DNA of 36,487 nt from assembly GCA_964626495.1 (NCBI GenBank), contig CAZVFT010000009.1, positions 1-36,487 of the forward strand, given 5' to 3'. The first letter of the stretch is position 1. The number at the start of each line of letters is the position of its first letter. Both the position numbers and the translations under genes were made by a program. Of the stretch, positions 19,201 through 25,995 are shown one piece after another. The notes beneath the pieces are model-generated. The model saw only the letters and a program-made list of their open reading frames with translations, was not told the DNA's origin and made no database searches. Source of the stretch: JACNLN01 sp964626495 (GTDB taxonomy: Bacteria > Fidelibacterota > Marinisomatia > Marinisomatales > CAZVFT01).

Positions 19201-19355
19201 CTTGCCATATTTTCCTCAGGAGTATCACCAGCATCGATATGTTCCCAGGTAATAACCCACGTGGCGCGGAACTCCTCATTATCGCTTTGAGCAAAAAGAA
19301 TCAAGGGTAGAGTTAATAAGAGTAGAATCAAAATTATGTTTATTAGTTTTTTCAT
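16236..19355 (-). CDS. Secreted GHL10-family (DUF187-type) glycoside hydrolase with T9SS sorting domain
   Basis: This is a 1039-residue modular exported enzyme with a signal peptide to about LILFAQ (residue 23). Residues about 28-410 match the GHL10/YngK-type TIM barrel: FRATWVITWEHI, MNAVLFQAR, ARGLELHAWFN, and DGLHLDYIRWNEY, whose Asp185 is the usual acidic active-site position, then RLSVAALGKY. Fn3-like and two Big_5-type Ig domains follow (SSFPSEGDTVQVNISINITF; NIDVEDVISIVFNEV). Next is a jelly-roll-like module (about 755-935; NNWWQPNQSGSTTGI, FRFCVDDHVPD, IDWIGWRLIEWDL), then a sorting domain (NYPNPFNPTTTIVFSI... MVLLK). Its ATG overlaps the amidase stop by four bases (ATGA), so translation is coupled. 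The family acts on glycans, and some members have been linked to peptidoglycan; the neighbouring amidase and NamZ favour cell-wall material, which is inferred. Confidence 0.85.
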   Translation of the reverse strand: MKKLINIILILLLLTLPLILFAQSDNEEFRATWVITWEHIDAGDTPEENMARVQSILDDHSSANMNAVLFQARQSGTAYYNSSYEPWGYYAGYQYPGYDPLAYAIELAHARGLELHAWFNVFSCSSIQPGAPAAAHPEWVCRDRDGIPMNSYRALSPGLEDVREYTLNVAMEIVNNYDIDGLHLDYIRWNEYSNSMRGVVPHEKELQRLDGIISDEELQALTDNRTGRYLYDIEHPYSDGIPDSTGGGQFPSWEDWWRWSVTEFVKTLHDSIQAVKPWVRLSVAALGKYNWSGWQGYGTVYQDAALWFNEGYIEQLTPMHYYWTTGNGFYGMLVGSCPQCWSQWIQDGISDGRLYSVGPGSYMLHDYNVWDNHVEIVETCRTVPWVDGFQFFSYGTWEYHQYWEEAKELFFNTITKIRATGLINNTTPDPVTLDMTLIDSLTYQLTVTPSDTGGIDFWYAIYRSEDTSIDTIEDEIIDIHFGNAVYSYTDSIPGTQNFNGQYHYAATAFDRYWNESPVSNIVITDSIPSFPPVVVSSFPSEGDTVQVNISINITFSKTMDISSVNDAISISPSVNFDQTLWTSDHKTLTISLVQNLEFDTDYTFMIDSSAMDINGVPIDGNADGIVGDAFILNFTTEEEDTHGPIIVQSHPDLTVYSYNIDVEDVISIVFNEVVDDNTLNDTTIILKLGENIVDVERLHNVIQGKSVVSIRPISPFNSDTEYSLTLDENITDLLGNPMDNTITAFFRTSSEQYSEITIIDEFTTVNNWWQPNQSGSTTGILAGTTFGTSTEIYLPVTSPHKSAKLSYVWDTSVSEHLLREYLAGGPPREVWFDTTYSLQCYLFGDGSNNKFRFCVDDHVPDAAASYHEVSLWITIDWIGWRLIEWDLGSDPVGTWIGNGILEGTLRIDSFQLTYEPGGATEGVVYFDNLRLGKKIPMSIQEELEPFPTNYVLYQNYPNPFNPTTTIVFSIVKNTQVNLEIYDLLGRHVRTLVNKKLPVGYHSIVWNGRNEKGISVSSGLYIYLLRTNEFVDKKQMVLLK

Positions 19356-21877
19356 TTTAATAAAATCATCCTTTTTGTCTGAATAAAATCATCAGTAGTA
19401 ATTTGATATAGATACACTCCAGATGCTATTGGATTCCCAGTGTCATCTCTACCATTCCATGTCACTAATTTGCATCCTGATGTTTGTGTTTCATTAACAA
19501 GCGTTCGAACCTTTTTACCAAGAAGATCACACACAATCAGACGAACCTTGCACTGTCTGGATAGATCGTATCTAATAGTAGTATTAGGATTGAATGGATT
19601 GGGATAGTTTGAATATAGTGCAAATTCATCAGGTAAGAATGTTGATTCTTCAACAATACTGACAGGTAAAATTTCAGCTATTTGCAGGTCGTCAAAATAA
19701 AATGTTCCAAACAGAGAACTCCCTGGATTGTAGGTCAGCTGAATACTGTCAAATCGAAGTGTTCCATCCAGATTTCCATCTCCAATCCAGGTGCCAGTAC
19801 TGTCATTGATCATATCCCAAGATATTAGTTTCCAACCAATCCAATCAATAGTGTACCATAGACTAACTTCGTGATTTTCTGCTGAGGAGATCGGAACATT
19901 ATCGTCTACACAAAACCTGAATTTGTTCCCGCTTCCATCACCGAAAATATAAGTTTGTAAAATATAACTGCTATCGAACCATACATCTTTTGGTGCACCA
20001 CCACTTAAGTAAACCCGAATGAGCCAATATCCTGCATTTATGTCCCATCCGTAGTCCACTTGTAAAGATTGTGTACTACCAGTTAAAATATTGACAATAC
20101 TAGTGTTAACGCTTCTATCTGTACTGTCAGTGATAATACCCGTAGTACTCCCGCTCTGTTGAGGAGCCCACCAGTTAGTGGTTACACCGGATTCAAAATC
20201 ATCAATCTCGGTAATATCAAGAGTATTATTTGTAGTTTCAAAACTATACGATTCCAAACTGGTTGTCTCATTCCCAAAAAGGTCTTGTAAACCTGGGTAG
20301 ATCCTGGTGACATAGATTTCATCTGGATACAATATCTCTAATGGGAAGAAACATAGCACGCTTTGTTCATTGACAACATAATGTTCAAGTGCACCGGAAA
20401 CTGACGAATGATCGTAAAACCTTTCTAAAATCACAATACTATCTGAAATGGAGGTTGGATCTAACTCTTCATCATAGGTTAAGTTAATTATGGGGTTCAA
20501 TTCTATATTCGTAGCAACCATAGGTGGGTAGACATATATTAACTCCGGAGGTGTCATATCGGGAGGTCCAGTCTTGAAATTCAGTGTGAAATCATCACCG
20601 CCTATTCCATCACCATTCCCGTCAAGTAAATGTCCATACTGACCCTGAGCACTACCAGAGATGGTTAAGGTATATTCGGTTTCAAATTGCATACTATCTG
20701 ACACGAATGTCATCCTTGTATCATCGTCTGACCAAAAGAACGATCCGCCAATTTGTGGAATGATGACGAAAGTAGTTTCTACAGATGCTTGATTCATGTT
20801 ACGACTAAAATCGATAATAATGGGATCCCAGGCGGGGAAATTGGTATCTCCTTCTGCAGGTATGGTTGAAACAACATAAGGGGGTATTGTAGAAATCAAT
20901 TGTACATCTCTAAATGTAAAGAAGGTATCCACGATAGCCACCTGAAATGTATCACTGCCATAATTGTCAGCCTCCACCGTCATCTGAAGCGAATCATCTG
21001 GAAGATCTTCAAAAAAGTAGAATCCATTATGGAGGAGATCAGGATCGTTAGTATAATTGTGAAATAATGATTCGAATGTATCTGTTGTGTAGGTTTGCCC
21101 ATTCATCGTAACTACAGCACCATTTATTGGAATAGCAGATTCCAGATCAGAGATGATGCCAACGCAGGTTCCCACAAAAGGACGGCTGATACTGTGATAT
21201 TGCAAGATAGACCAGTAAAAGGTTTTGGCTTCCAGCCTTTTCCATTCTGCGTTCATATTTAGCTGGTTTTGCATAGGGTTGGTGTGAAACCCCGCTTCAC
21301 TCAATTCAGATGGCATGTTGGTCATTCTATTAACCCAGAGGTAGGGACCGCCAGATTGTTCACACCAGTCACTCCACCAATAAAAACTGCAATCCCCCCA
21401 CGAACCACGTGTATTTATTCTCATTCCCCGAGTCAAAATATCTACCATAATATCGCTCATATCCTCGCCGCCAACAGGCGGGTCAGGGGTACCATCGTAT
21501 AGTTCCCCCCATAAAAGTAATGTGCTGTTGTACTCCGGTGAGCCAGCATCGCTGTGGATGGAATGAAACCATGCAGCACCTACTGAATTTGCATAGTCAG
21601 TTCGCTGACTCAGACTTACGATATCTTCATCATTCGTACGAGTGATATAAACGGTATCAATATCGGTTTCAGTAAGAAGTATGTCCATAAGGTGTAATCC
21701 TACCCTCAAATTCTTTTCCGCCTCAGAATAACCATATATTCCCATATTCTCGGTTTGACTGTGTCCGGGATCTAAACAAATATTCCATCCATCCAAACCT
21801 GTTACTTGTGCATAACAAATTGTTAGGAAGAATGTTGAAAAAACAGGAAAAACAATATATAGCTGTCCCTTCTTCAT
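19352..21877 (-). CDS. Secreted N-acetylmuramoyl-L-alanine amidase (Amidase_3) with T9SS sorting domain
   Basis: This 841-residue exported protein has a signal peptide to about ICYAQ (residue 24). Residues about 30-225 form an Amidase_3 zinc hydrolase that cleaves the MurNAc-L-Ala bond. His39 in LDPGHS, Glu52 in YSEAEKN and His108 in HSIHSD fit the three zinc ligands; Glu194 in LSEAGFHTN fits the catalytic Glu. A carboxypeptidase-regulatory-like domain follows, then two Big_5-like Ig domains (STIPAEGDTNFPAWDPIIIDF). The next module (TNWWAPQQSGSTTGI, FRFCVDDNVPI, IDWIGWKLISWDM) is strikingly similar to one in the GHL10 protein. The sorting domain is NYPNPFNPNTTIRYDL... MILLK. The gene sits 12 bases after the TolB-like gene. 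It may act on foreign or released peptidoglycan, since it is predicted to be surface-exposed or secreted. Confidence 0.9.
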   Translation of the reverse strand: MKKGQLYIVFPVFSTFFLTICYAQVTGLDGWNICLDPGHSQTENMGIYGYSEAEKNLRVGLHLMDILLTETDIDTVYITRTNDEDIVSLSQRTDYANSVGAAWFHSIHSDAGSPEYNSTLLLWGELYDGTPDPPVGGEDMSDIMVDILTRGMRINTRGSWGDCSFYWWSDWCEQSGGPYLWVNRMTNMPSELSEAGFHTNPMQNQLNMNAEWKRLEAKTFYWSILQYHSISRPFVGTCVGIISDLESAIPINGAVVTMNGQTYTTDTFESLFHNYTNDPDLLHNGFYFFEDLPDDSLQMTVEADNYGSDTFQVAIVDTFFTFRDVQLISTIPPYVVSTIPAEGDTNFPAWDPIIIDFSRNMNQASVETTFVIIPQIGGSFFWSDDDTRMTFVSDSMQFETEYTLTISGSAQGQYGHLLDGNGDGIGGDDFTLNFKTGPPDMTPPELIYVYPPMVATNIELNPIINLTYDEELDPTSISDSIVILERFYDHSSVSGALEHYVVNEQSVLCFFPLEILYPDEIYVTRIYPGLQDLFGNETTSLESYSFETTNNTLDITEIDDFESGVTTNWWAPQQSGSTTGIITDSTDRSVNTSIVNILTGSTQSLQVDYGWDINAGYWLIRVYLSGGAPKDVWFDSSYILQTYIFGDGSGNKFRFCVDDNVPISSAENHEVSLWYTIDWIGWKLISWDMINDSTGTWIGDGNLDGTLRFDSIQLTYNPGSSLFGTFYFDDLQIAEILPVSIVEESTFLPDEFALYSNYPNPFNPNTTIRYDLSRQCKVRLIVCDLLGKKVRTLVNETQTSGCKLVTWNGRDDTGNPIASGVYLYQITTDDFIQTKRMILLK

Positions 21878-21889
21878 ACTATTCTTGAA

Positions 21890-22840
21890 TTAACGTACCT
21901 CTTGAACATAAATCTTTCCATCTGTTGTGTCGTAAGCGATCCAATTACCATCTGATGACCAACTGGGATGCATCTCAATTATATCTGAACTGTTGGTGAT
22001 GTTTACCTTTCCTGTACCATCAATATTTATTACGAATATGTCAGAGGAAATGTACCGATGACCATCATCCGTTGTTATCATATATGTAATTTTGTCGCTG
22101 TTTGCACCCCACGCAGGGGTATATCCCAGTCCAAGATCAATTAAATTTTCACCATTTATATCGGAAACCCAAAGATGACCGCCCATCACTTCATAAGCCA
22201 TCTTTTTCCCATCTGGCGAAACTGTAAGGTTGAGAATTCTTCCCATTGGAGCAGTGACAGGATATTCAGTTTCTGAAGAAACATCCCGGATTTTGATCTT
22301 ATCATTTTTGATAAATACGATCCTCTGGTCTGGTGGAGAAATCTGTTCATCTTCGGAATTGCTTCCTGCGACACTAAAAAGTTTGAATTTGTCTGTCCCA
22401 TCTAAATAAATAAAATCGTCATCTTTCAGCCATTTTGGTGTACCGGGAAGAATCGTGTTGAAATCTGTGATTACACTTTGGGATTCAGTAGAAACATCAA
22501 AAACAGCAATAGCATTATAACGGCGGTTGTTTTCAAAGCGAGCAATGCGGGATGCGATTTTATCTCCGCTGTGTGACCATTGAATACCAAATCCGGCAGA
22601 AGGATCATCTGTAAGGATAAAAATATCACCTTCGGGAAAAGATAGGAGGTAAATCCCAGTATATTTGTGGGTGGAAACTGCGATAGTTGTATTATCTGGT
22701 GACCATTTTGGAGCAATGAAAAAATAATTCGAACTTGTTAATTCACGGGGTATCCCTATCGTTTCAACAGCGGGAGATTGTCCAAGACAAATTGAGGTGT
22801 AAATTATAATCGTGATGATGAAATAAATCGGTTGCTTCAT
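21890..22840 (-). CDS. TolB-like (PD40/WD40-type) beta-propeller exported protein
   Basis: This is a 316-residue protein with a signal peptide (MKQPIYFIITIIIYTSICLGQ). It has repeated PD40-type blades: PKWSPDNTTIAVSTH, IQWSHSGDKIASR, LTVSPDGKKMAYE, PAWGANSDKITYM, PSWSSDGNWIAYD. Such propellers occur in TolB and in periplasmic or surface proteins of this superphylum, usually as protein- or glycan-interaction platforms. There is no sorting domain, so it is probably periplasmic. It is first in the minus-strand operon with the amidase and the GHL10 enzyme and is transcribed divergently from namZ. The ribosome site before the ATG is weak and A-rich. I see no clear promoter for this strand in the 200-base divergent spacer. 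Confidence 0.75.
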   Translation of the reverse strand: MKQPIYFIITIIIYTSICLGQSPAVETIGIPRELTSSNYFFIAPKWSPDNTTIAVSTHKYTGIYLLSFPEGDIFILTDDPSAGFGIQWSHSGDKIASRIARFENNRRYNAIAVFDVSTESQSVITDFNTILPGTPKWLKDDDFIYLDGTDKFKLFSVAGSNSEDEQISPPDQRIVFIKNDKIKIRDVSSETEYPVTAPMGRILNLTVSPDGKKMAYEVMGGHLWVSDINGENLIDLGLGYTPAWGANSDKITYMITTDDGHRYISSDIFVINIDGTGKVNITNSSDIIEMHPSWSSDGNWIAYDTTDGKIYVQEVR

Positions 22841-22976
22841 TTTTCTTATTTTAACCTATTTTTTTTTAAATCTATAAATAGCAATATGAAAATATAACAC
22901 CTTTTTTTTCTTCACATAAGCAATTTATAGAGTGATATAAATCTTTTTGCACTAGATTACGTTCTCATGTAATTCT

Positions 22977-23005
22977 TTGATATTATTCATAATTTTAAAT
23001 AATAT
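22977..23005 (+). promoter_or_regulatory. Sigma70-type promoter of namZ
   Basis: TTGATA (22977-22982) and TAATAT (23000-23005) are separated by exactly 17 bases, about 37 bases before the ATG at 23043. This leaves a leader of roughly 30 bases with little Shine-Dalgarno complementarity. The region is very A+T-rich, so a chance match is possible. Confidence 0.5.
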
Positions 23006-23042
23006 TACGCTTGTTATTTAGTGACTTCATAAGAATCAAGCG

Positions 23043-24338
23043 ATGAGTTACGCATTATTTAAAGAAAAAAAGCACTACCCTTTCCTAATTGTTCTCCTGA
23101 TTTCTCTAACTACTTCATGCACAGTCATACGAGAGATTGGTCCGGTTCCTCATATTTTGGATTCCATTTGTGAAACTGAGCAAAAACCAATCGTTAAAAC
23201 AGGACTGGAAGTATTTTTAGATAATTCTCATACTAACCCCTCTCTGCAGTATGGTTTAATGACAAATCAAACAGGTGTTGATCATAATCTGATTTCAAAC
23301 ATAGGGTTGTTAAATAAAAAGGTGAACTTGTGTGTGCTTTATTCACCTGAACATGGTCTATATGGTGCTGAAAAAGCAGGAGATCAAGTAGATAAAGAGC
23401 ATGATTTTGTCTCGGGTATTCGTTCCCAATCAACCTATGGTCTAATACCTGAACAAATTATTCCTCTACTTGACAACATTGATATTATACTTTTTGATAT
23501 ACAGGATATCGGTATTCGATCTTATACCTATATTTATTCTATGGCCAATTTAATGAAAGCAGCATCCATAGCTGATAAAAAGGTGATTATTCTTGATCGT
23601 CCCAATCCAATTACTGGCGTTTATGTAGAAGGGAATGTTCTCGATTCTGAATTATCCTCTTTTGTAGGAATGTATCCGATTCCCTATCGTCACGGGATGA
23701 CAGTGGGTGAACTGGCATTACTGTTTAACAATGAATTTGGTATCGGTTGTAACTTAGAGGTAATTAAGATGGAAGGGTGGGAACGCGATATGTGGTTCGA
23801 TGAAACGGGTTTATGTTGGGTTCCAACCTCTCCACATGTACCTCATCCTGAAATGATACTGCCAATGATCACTACTGGCGTTTACGGTGAACTCGGAATC
23901 TTGTCTGAGGGCGTGGGCACAACATTACCATTTGAATATAGTGGAGGTCCATGGATTCACAATCCCCATGAATTTGCAGAATTGCTGCAAGATAGAATTT
24001 GTCTGGGGGTGAAGATGAGACCTACCTTTTTCAAACCATTCTATGGTCGGTATAAAAGACTGACATGTGGTGGGGTTCAGCTCCATATAACAAATCGCGA
24101 TACTTATCGACCTTATATTACAGGACTAATTATCCTTGATGTTCATAATGAACTATATCCAGATATCGATTTATTTGGGAATAAAGATCGCCATATAAGT
24201 TTTGATCGAGTTACTGGCGCAACGTGGGTTCGTGAAGAATTACAGCGAGGTACTAATCCCAATCTGATGGAAAAACGTTGGGAGAAAGATCTTGAGAAGT
24301 TTTTAGCAACTCGCAAAAAGTATCTTTTATATAATTAA
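23043..24338 (+). CDS. namZ: Exo-beta-N-acetylmuramidase NamZ-like lipoprotein (DUF1343)
   Basis: This 431-residue protein belongs to the DUF1343/YbbC family, characterised in Bacillus as NamZ, which removes terminal MurNAc from peptidoglycan fragments. Family blocks are GLMTNQTGVD, LYSPEHGLYG, DIILFDIQDIGIRSYTY, ILDRPNPI, YPIPYRHGMTVGELA and GILSEGVGTTLPFE. An N-terminal hydrophobic stretch ends in LTTSC (Cys26), so it is probably membrane-anchored. The length is close to the family norm. It is divergent from the amidase/GHL10 operon, which together suggests stepwise breakdown of murein: amidase removes peptides, NamZ trims the glycan ends. The TAA stop lies inside the left terminal repeat of the adjacent palindromic element, so the last residues may come from that insertion. 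Confidence 0.88.
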   Translation: MSYALFKEKKHYPFLIVLLISLTTSCTVIREIGPVPHILDSICETEQKPIVKTGLEVFLDNSHTNPSLQYGLMTNQTGVDHNLISNIGLLNKKVNLCVLYSPEHGLYGAEKAGDQVDKEHDFVSGIRSQSTYGLIPEQIIPLLDNIDIILFDIQDIGIRSYTYIYSMANLMKAASIADKKVIILDRPNPITGVYVEGNVLDSELSSFVGMYPIPYRHGMTVGELALLFNNEFGIGCNLEVIKMEGWERDMWFDETGLCWVPTSPHVPHPEMILPMITTGVYGELGILSEGVGTTLPFEYSGGPWIHNPHEFAELLQDRICLGVKMRPTFFKPFYGRYKRLTCGGVQLHITNRDTYRPYITGLIILDVHNELYPDIDLFGNKDRHISFDRVTGATWVREELQRGTNPNLMEKRWEKDLEKFLATRKKYLLYN

Positions 24339-24620
24339 TGAGTTTACTCCAAAAAGAAAATTTTGGGCTACCTGCCCGAAAGATGTCAGGCGGGAAGCCC
24401 TCTTTTTACCAAATCTCACACCCCAACGTAAAGGATGGGGTAATTGCTTATATTTTTGGAGATACCGTAAAACACTTACCCCGTACTTCCCGCCTGCCTG
24501 CCAGCTCTTCGGGAGCAGGCTGGCCACCCACGGCGTGGGGTGGGCAGGTAGCTCGGGGATTAGCCGGCAAGCCAACAAACGAGGGGTTTTAACCCCTTTT
24601 AAGAGTGGACTCATTAATTA
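24332..24620. mobile_element. MITE-like palindromic element with 18-bp terminal inverted repeats
   Basis: The ends are TAATTAATGAGTTTACTC (24332-24349) and, inverted, TAATTAATGAGTCCACTC (24603-24620), matching at 16 of 18 bases. Inside are further nested inverted pairs: GCTACCTGCCC (24367-24377) with its complement at 24542-24552, CAGGCGGGAAG (24387-24397) with 24486-24496, and GGGGTAA (24437-24443) with 24476-24482. The interior is visibly richer in G+C than all surroundings, and I found no conserved coding frame. This fits a non-autonomous miniature inverted-repeat element. Alternatives are a REP/BIME-like repeat or a large structured RNA. I see no clear target duplication beyond A+T-rich flanks. 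Confidence 0.6.
24582..24600 (+). terminator. Rho-independent terminator inside the palindromic element
   Basis: AGGGGT-TTTA-ACCCCT followed by TTTT. It lies near the right end of the palindromic element and can terminate transcripts reading out of namZ, shielding the arsR operon. Confidence 0.6.
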
Positions 24621-24701
24621 AATAACTTATTTTTCATATTAAGCCCGAAAATTTTTAAAAACATAAAAAATTCGTTTGGAATTAAAAATTATTTTATAAA
24701 T

Positions 24702-24740
24702 TAGTTCCATAGATGTAGAACTATAAAACTATAGAACTAT
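24702..24740. promoter_or_regulatory. Candidate ArsR operator
   Basis: An inverted repeat TAGTTC-N10-GAACTA (24702-24707, 24718-24723) overlaps three tandem 8-base units GAACTATA, AAACTATA, GAACTATT (24718-24741). It lies 20-60 bases before the arsR start, where autoregulatory ArsR operators are usually found. The upstream A+T-rich stretch 24621-24701 shows no convincing -35/-10 pair. Confidence 0.45.
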
Positions 24741-24760
24741 TGTTTTGGAAATGAGAAAAA

Positions 24761-25087
24761 ATGAAAATAGAGGATAAAATATTTTACGAATTGCACGCAG
24801 AAATTTGCAAGGCAATGGGATCACCATTACGTCTGGAAATTATTGACATTATTCAGAATGACGAGATGACCGTTAAAGAAATCCTCGAAAAAACTGAGGG
24901 GTCAAAAGCAAACATCTCCCAGCATCTTGCTATTTTAAAATCCAAAGGCCTTCTGAAAGCCCGACGGGATGGTAAAAATGTCTACTATCGTCTTTCAAAT
25001 CCAAAGGTTTTAAAAGCGTGTTTTATGATGCGAGATATACTAATCGAACAGATGAAAGAAAGCAAGAAATTGCTTGAGAGAATGTAA
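24761..25087 (+). CDS. ArsR/SmtB-family winged-helix repressor
   Basis: This 108-residue protein matches the ArsR fold from end to end: CKAMGSPLRLEIIDII (helix 1-2 region), MTVKEILEKTEGSKANISQHLAILKSKGLLKA (helix-turn-helix) and RRDGKNVYYRLSN (wing). It has only two cysteines, Cys16 and Cys87, near the two ends, where dimer helices would bring them close. It lacks the classic ELCVC metal motif. With a membrane protein carrying CETC and a DsrE protein downstream, a thiol, persulfide or other redox sensor is more likely than an arsenic sensor; this is inferred from context. The stop is 16 bases before the next start, so the three genes form one operon. Confidence 0.88.
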   Translation: MKIEDKIFYELHAEICKAMGSPLRLEIIDIIQNDEMTVKEILEKTEGSKANISQHLAILKSKGLLKARRDGKNVYYRLSNPKVLKACFMMRDILIEQMKESKKLLERM

Positions 25088-25103
25088 CAAAATAGGAGAG
25101 AAA

Positions 25104-25631
25104 ATGGCTGAACAAATTATTCACAGTATTCTGCTTGCTTTACACAACATTGCGCTGGTTGGTTGTGCGGCGGCGCCGTTTTACAACCGACAACTGGTAT
25201 TAAAACGTGCACAATATGGTCCAAAACTTCATTATGAACTGGACAAAGTTGTGGAAGATACTTTGCAGGGGAATGCTCCGTATTGTATAGTGTTTCTTGT
25301 CACACTGTTTATAATAGGAATTGCAATGCCTTTAAACCACTATGCTTTTGCTGGCACATTCAAACAGTTAAACGCGGTTGCGTTGATAGCGGTGGTTCTA
25401 AAACTAGCATTCTTTTTTGCTATGATGTGGATCATGTTTGTGATATTCTTAAAGATAAATCCACGATTGCATAAACTTTTCGCGCAATTTGCACCCACTG
25501 AGTTACCACAATCAGAAAGCGAAAAAGAGTTTTTTGACTTACGTGCCCGGCGTAAAGCGCTTTGTGAGACATGTCTGAAATTTGTTGTTGGTATCCTCAT
25601 ATTCAGCGCATTTTTGAGCTTTGCTCCCTGA
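25104..25631 (+). CDS. Four-helix inner-membrane protein with CETC motif
   Basis: From the ATG behind AGGAGAG (25094-25100) this is a 175-residue protein. An in-frame ATG at 25074, inside arsR, is less likely because it lacks a ribosome site. Hydrophobic segments lie at about 5-24, 58-76, 92-116 and 159-173. Notable polar residues are His14 within the first helix, Cys61 at the start of the second, and a Cys-Glu-Thr-Cys pair (154-157) just before the last helix, on the same side as the loop FDLRARRKALCETC. I do not recognise the family. The pattern resembles small membrane redox or transport proteins found with DsrE/TusA genes. It lies between arsR and the dsrE-like frame (19-base gap), so a role in moving reducing equivalents or a sulfur/selenium species is possible but unproven. 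Confidence 0.75.
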   Translation: MAEQIIHSILLALHNIALVGCAAAPFYNRQLVLKRAQYGPKLHYELDKVVEDTLQGNAPYCIVFLVTLFIIGIAMPLNHYAFAGTFKQLNAVALIAVVLKLAFFFAMMWIMFVIFLKINPRLHKLFAQFAPTELPQSESEKEFFDLRARRKALCETCLKFVVGILIFSAFLSFAP

Positions 25632-25650
25632 TGAAAATCGAGGGGAGAAT

Positions 25651-25995
25651 ATGACAACATTCATTTTGAATCACGCTCCTTACGGCACGGAAAAATCATA
25701 CAATGCCCTGCGCCTTGCCCTTGCGCTTGTCAAGAAAAAAGAGCCGGTGAAAATCTTTATGATGGATGATGGAATTTTTTGTGCGGTGAAAGACCAGAAA
25801 ACTCCGATGGGTTATTACAATATCGGACGCATGATAAAAAGTATGGTCAAACGCAAATACGATGTGCATACCTGAGGAAGTTGTTGCGATGCCCGGGGGG
25901 TATCTCAGGAAATGATGATTGATGGCGTGGTGTAAAGCGAACTTGATGTAATCGCAGAATGGACCAGTGGTAGCGATAAAGTTCTTACCTTTTAA
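25651..25995 (+). CDS. DsrE-family protein: candidate selenoprotein (in-frame TGA), or decaying gene
   Basis: AGGGGAG (25641-25647) precedes the ATG. The frame begins MTTFILNHAPYGTEKSYNAL, then GYYNIGRMIKSM, typical of small DsrE/DsrF-like sulfur-relay proteins. It meets TGA at 25873-25875 (codon 75), but the same frame continues with GSCCDARGVSQEM...LDVIAEWTSGSDKVLTF and a TAA at 25993-25995, giving the usual length of about 114 residues. In the family this site reads CGTCxDARG, so TGA replaces the first cysteine. A hairpin at 25884-25908 lies at bacterial SECIS distance. TGA is an ordinary stop elsewhere here (for example 19352-19354). A second in-frame stop, TAA at 25933-25935, could be an AAA-to-TAA error or real decay. 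If both stops are real, only a 74-residue fragment is made. Confidence 0.6.
25884..25908 (+). promoter_or_regulatory. SECIS-like hairpin after the TGA codon
   Basis: GATGCC (25888-25893) pairs with GGTATC (25899-25904), with one G-U pair, leaving the loop CGGGG (or a GGG triloop if C25894 pairs with G25898). Three more pairs form below a single C-T mismatch. The loop begins about 19 bases after the TGA. Bacterial SECIS elements as I recall them have a conserved G at the start of a small loop roughly 16-37 bases after UGA; this one fits. Confidence 0.4.

Noticed and set aside
24327..24614. Open frames of 84 and 95 codons on either strand within the palindromic element
   Set aside because: They lie over terminal and nested inverted repeats, have no ribosome site and show no recognisable protein; a long palindrome readily leaves frames open on both strands.
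24332..24620. Integron attC site
   Set aside because: I could not find the paired RYYYAAC/GTTRRRY core sites in the right places, and there is no integrase or cassette array nearby.
25873..25935. Alternative genetic code with TGA as an amino acid
   Set aside because: TGA ends several intact genes here (for example at 19352-19354, 25629-25631 and 27680-27682).
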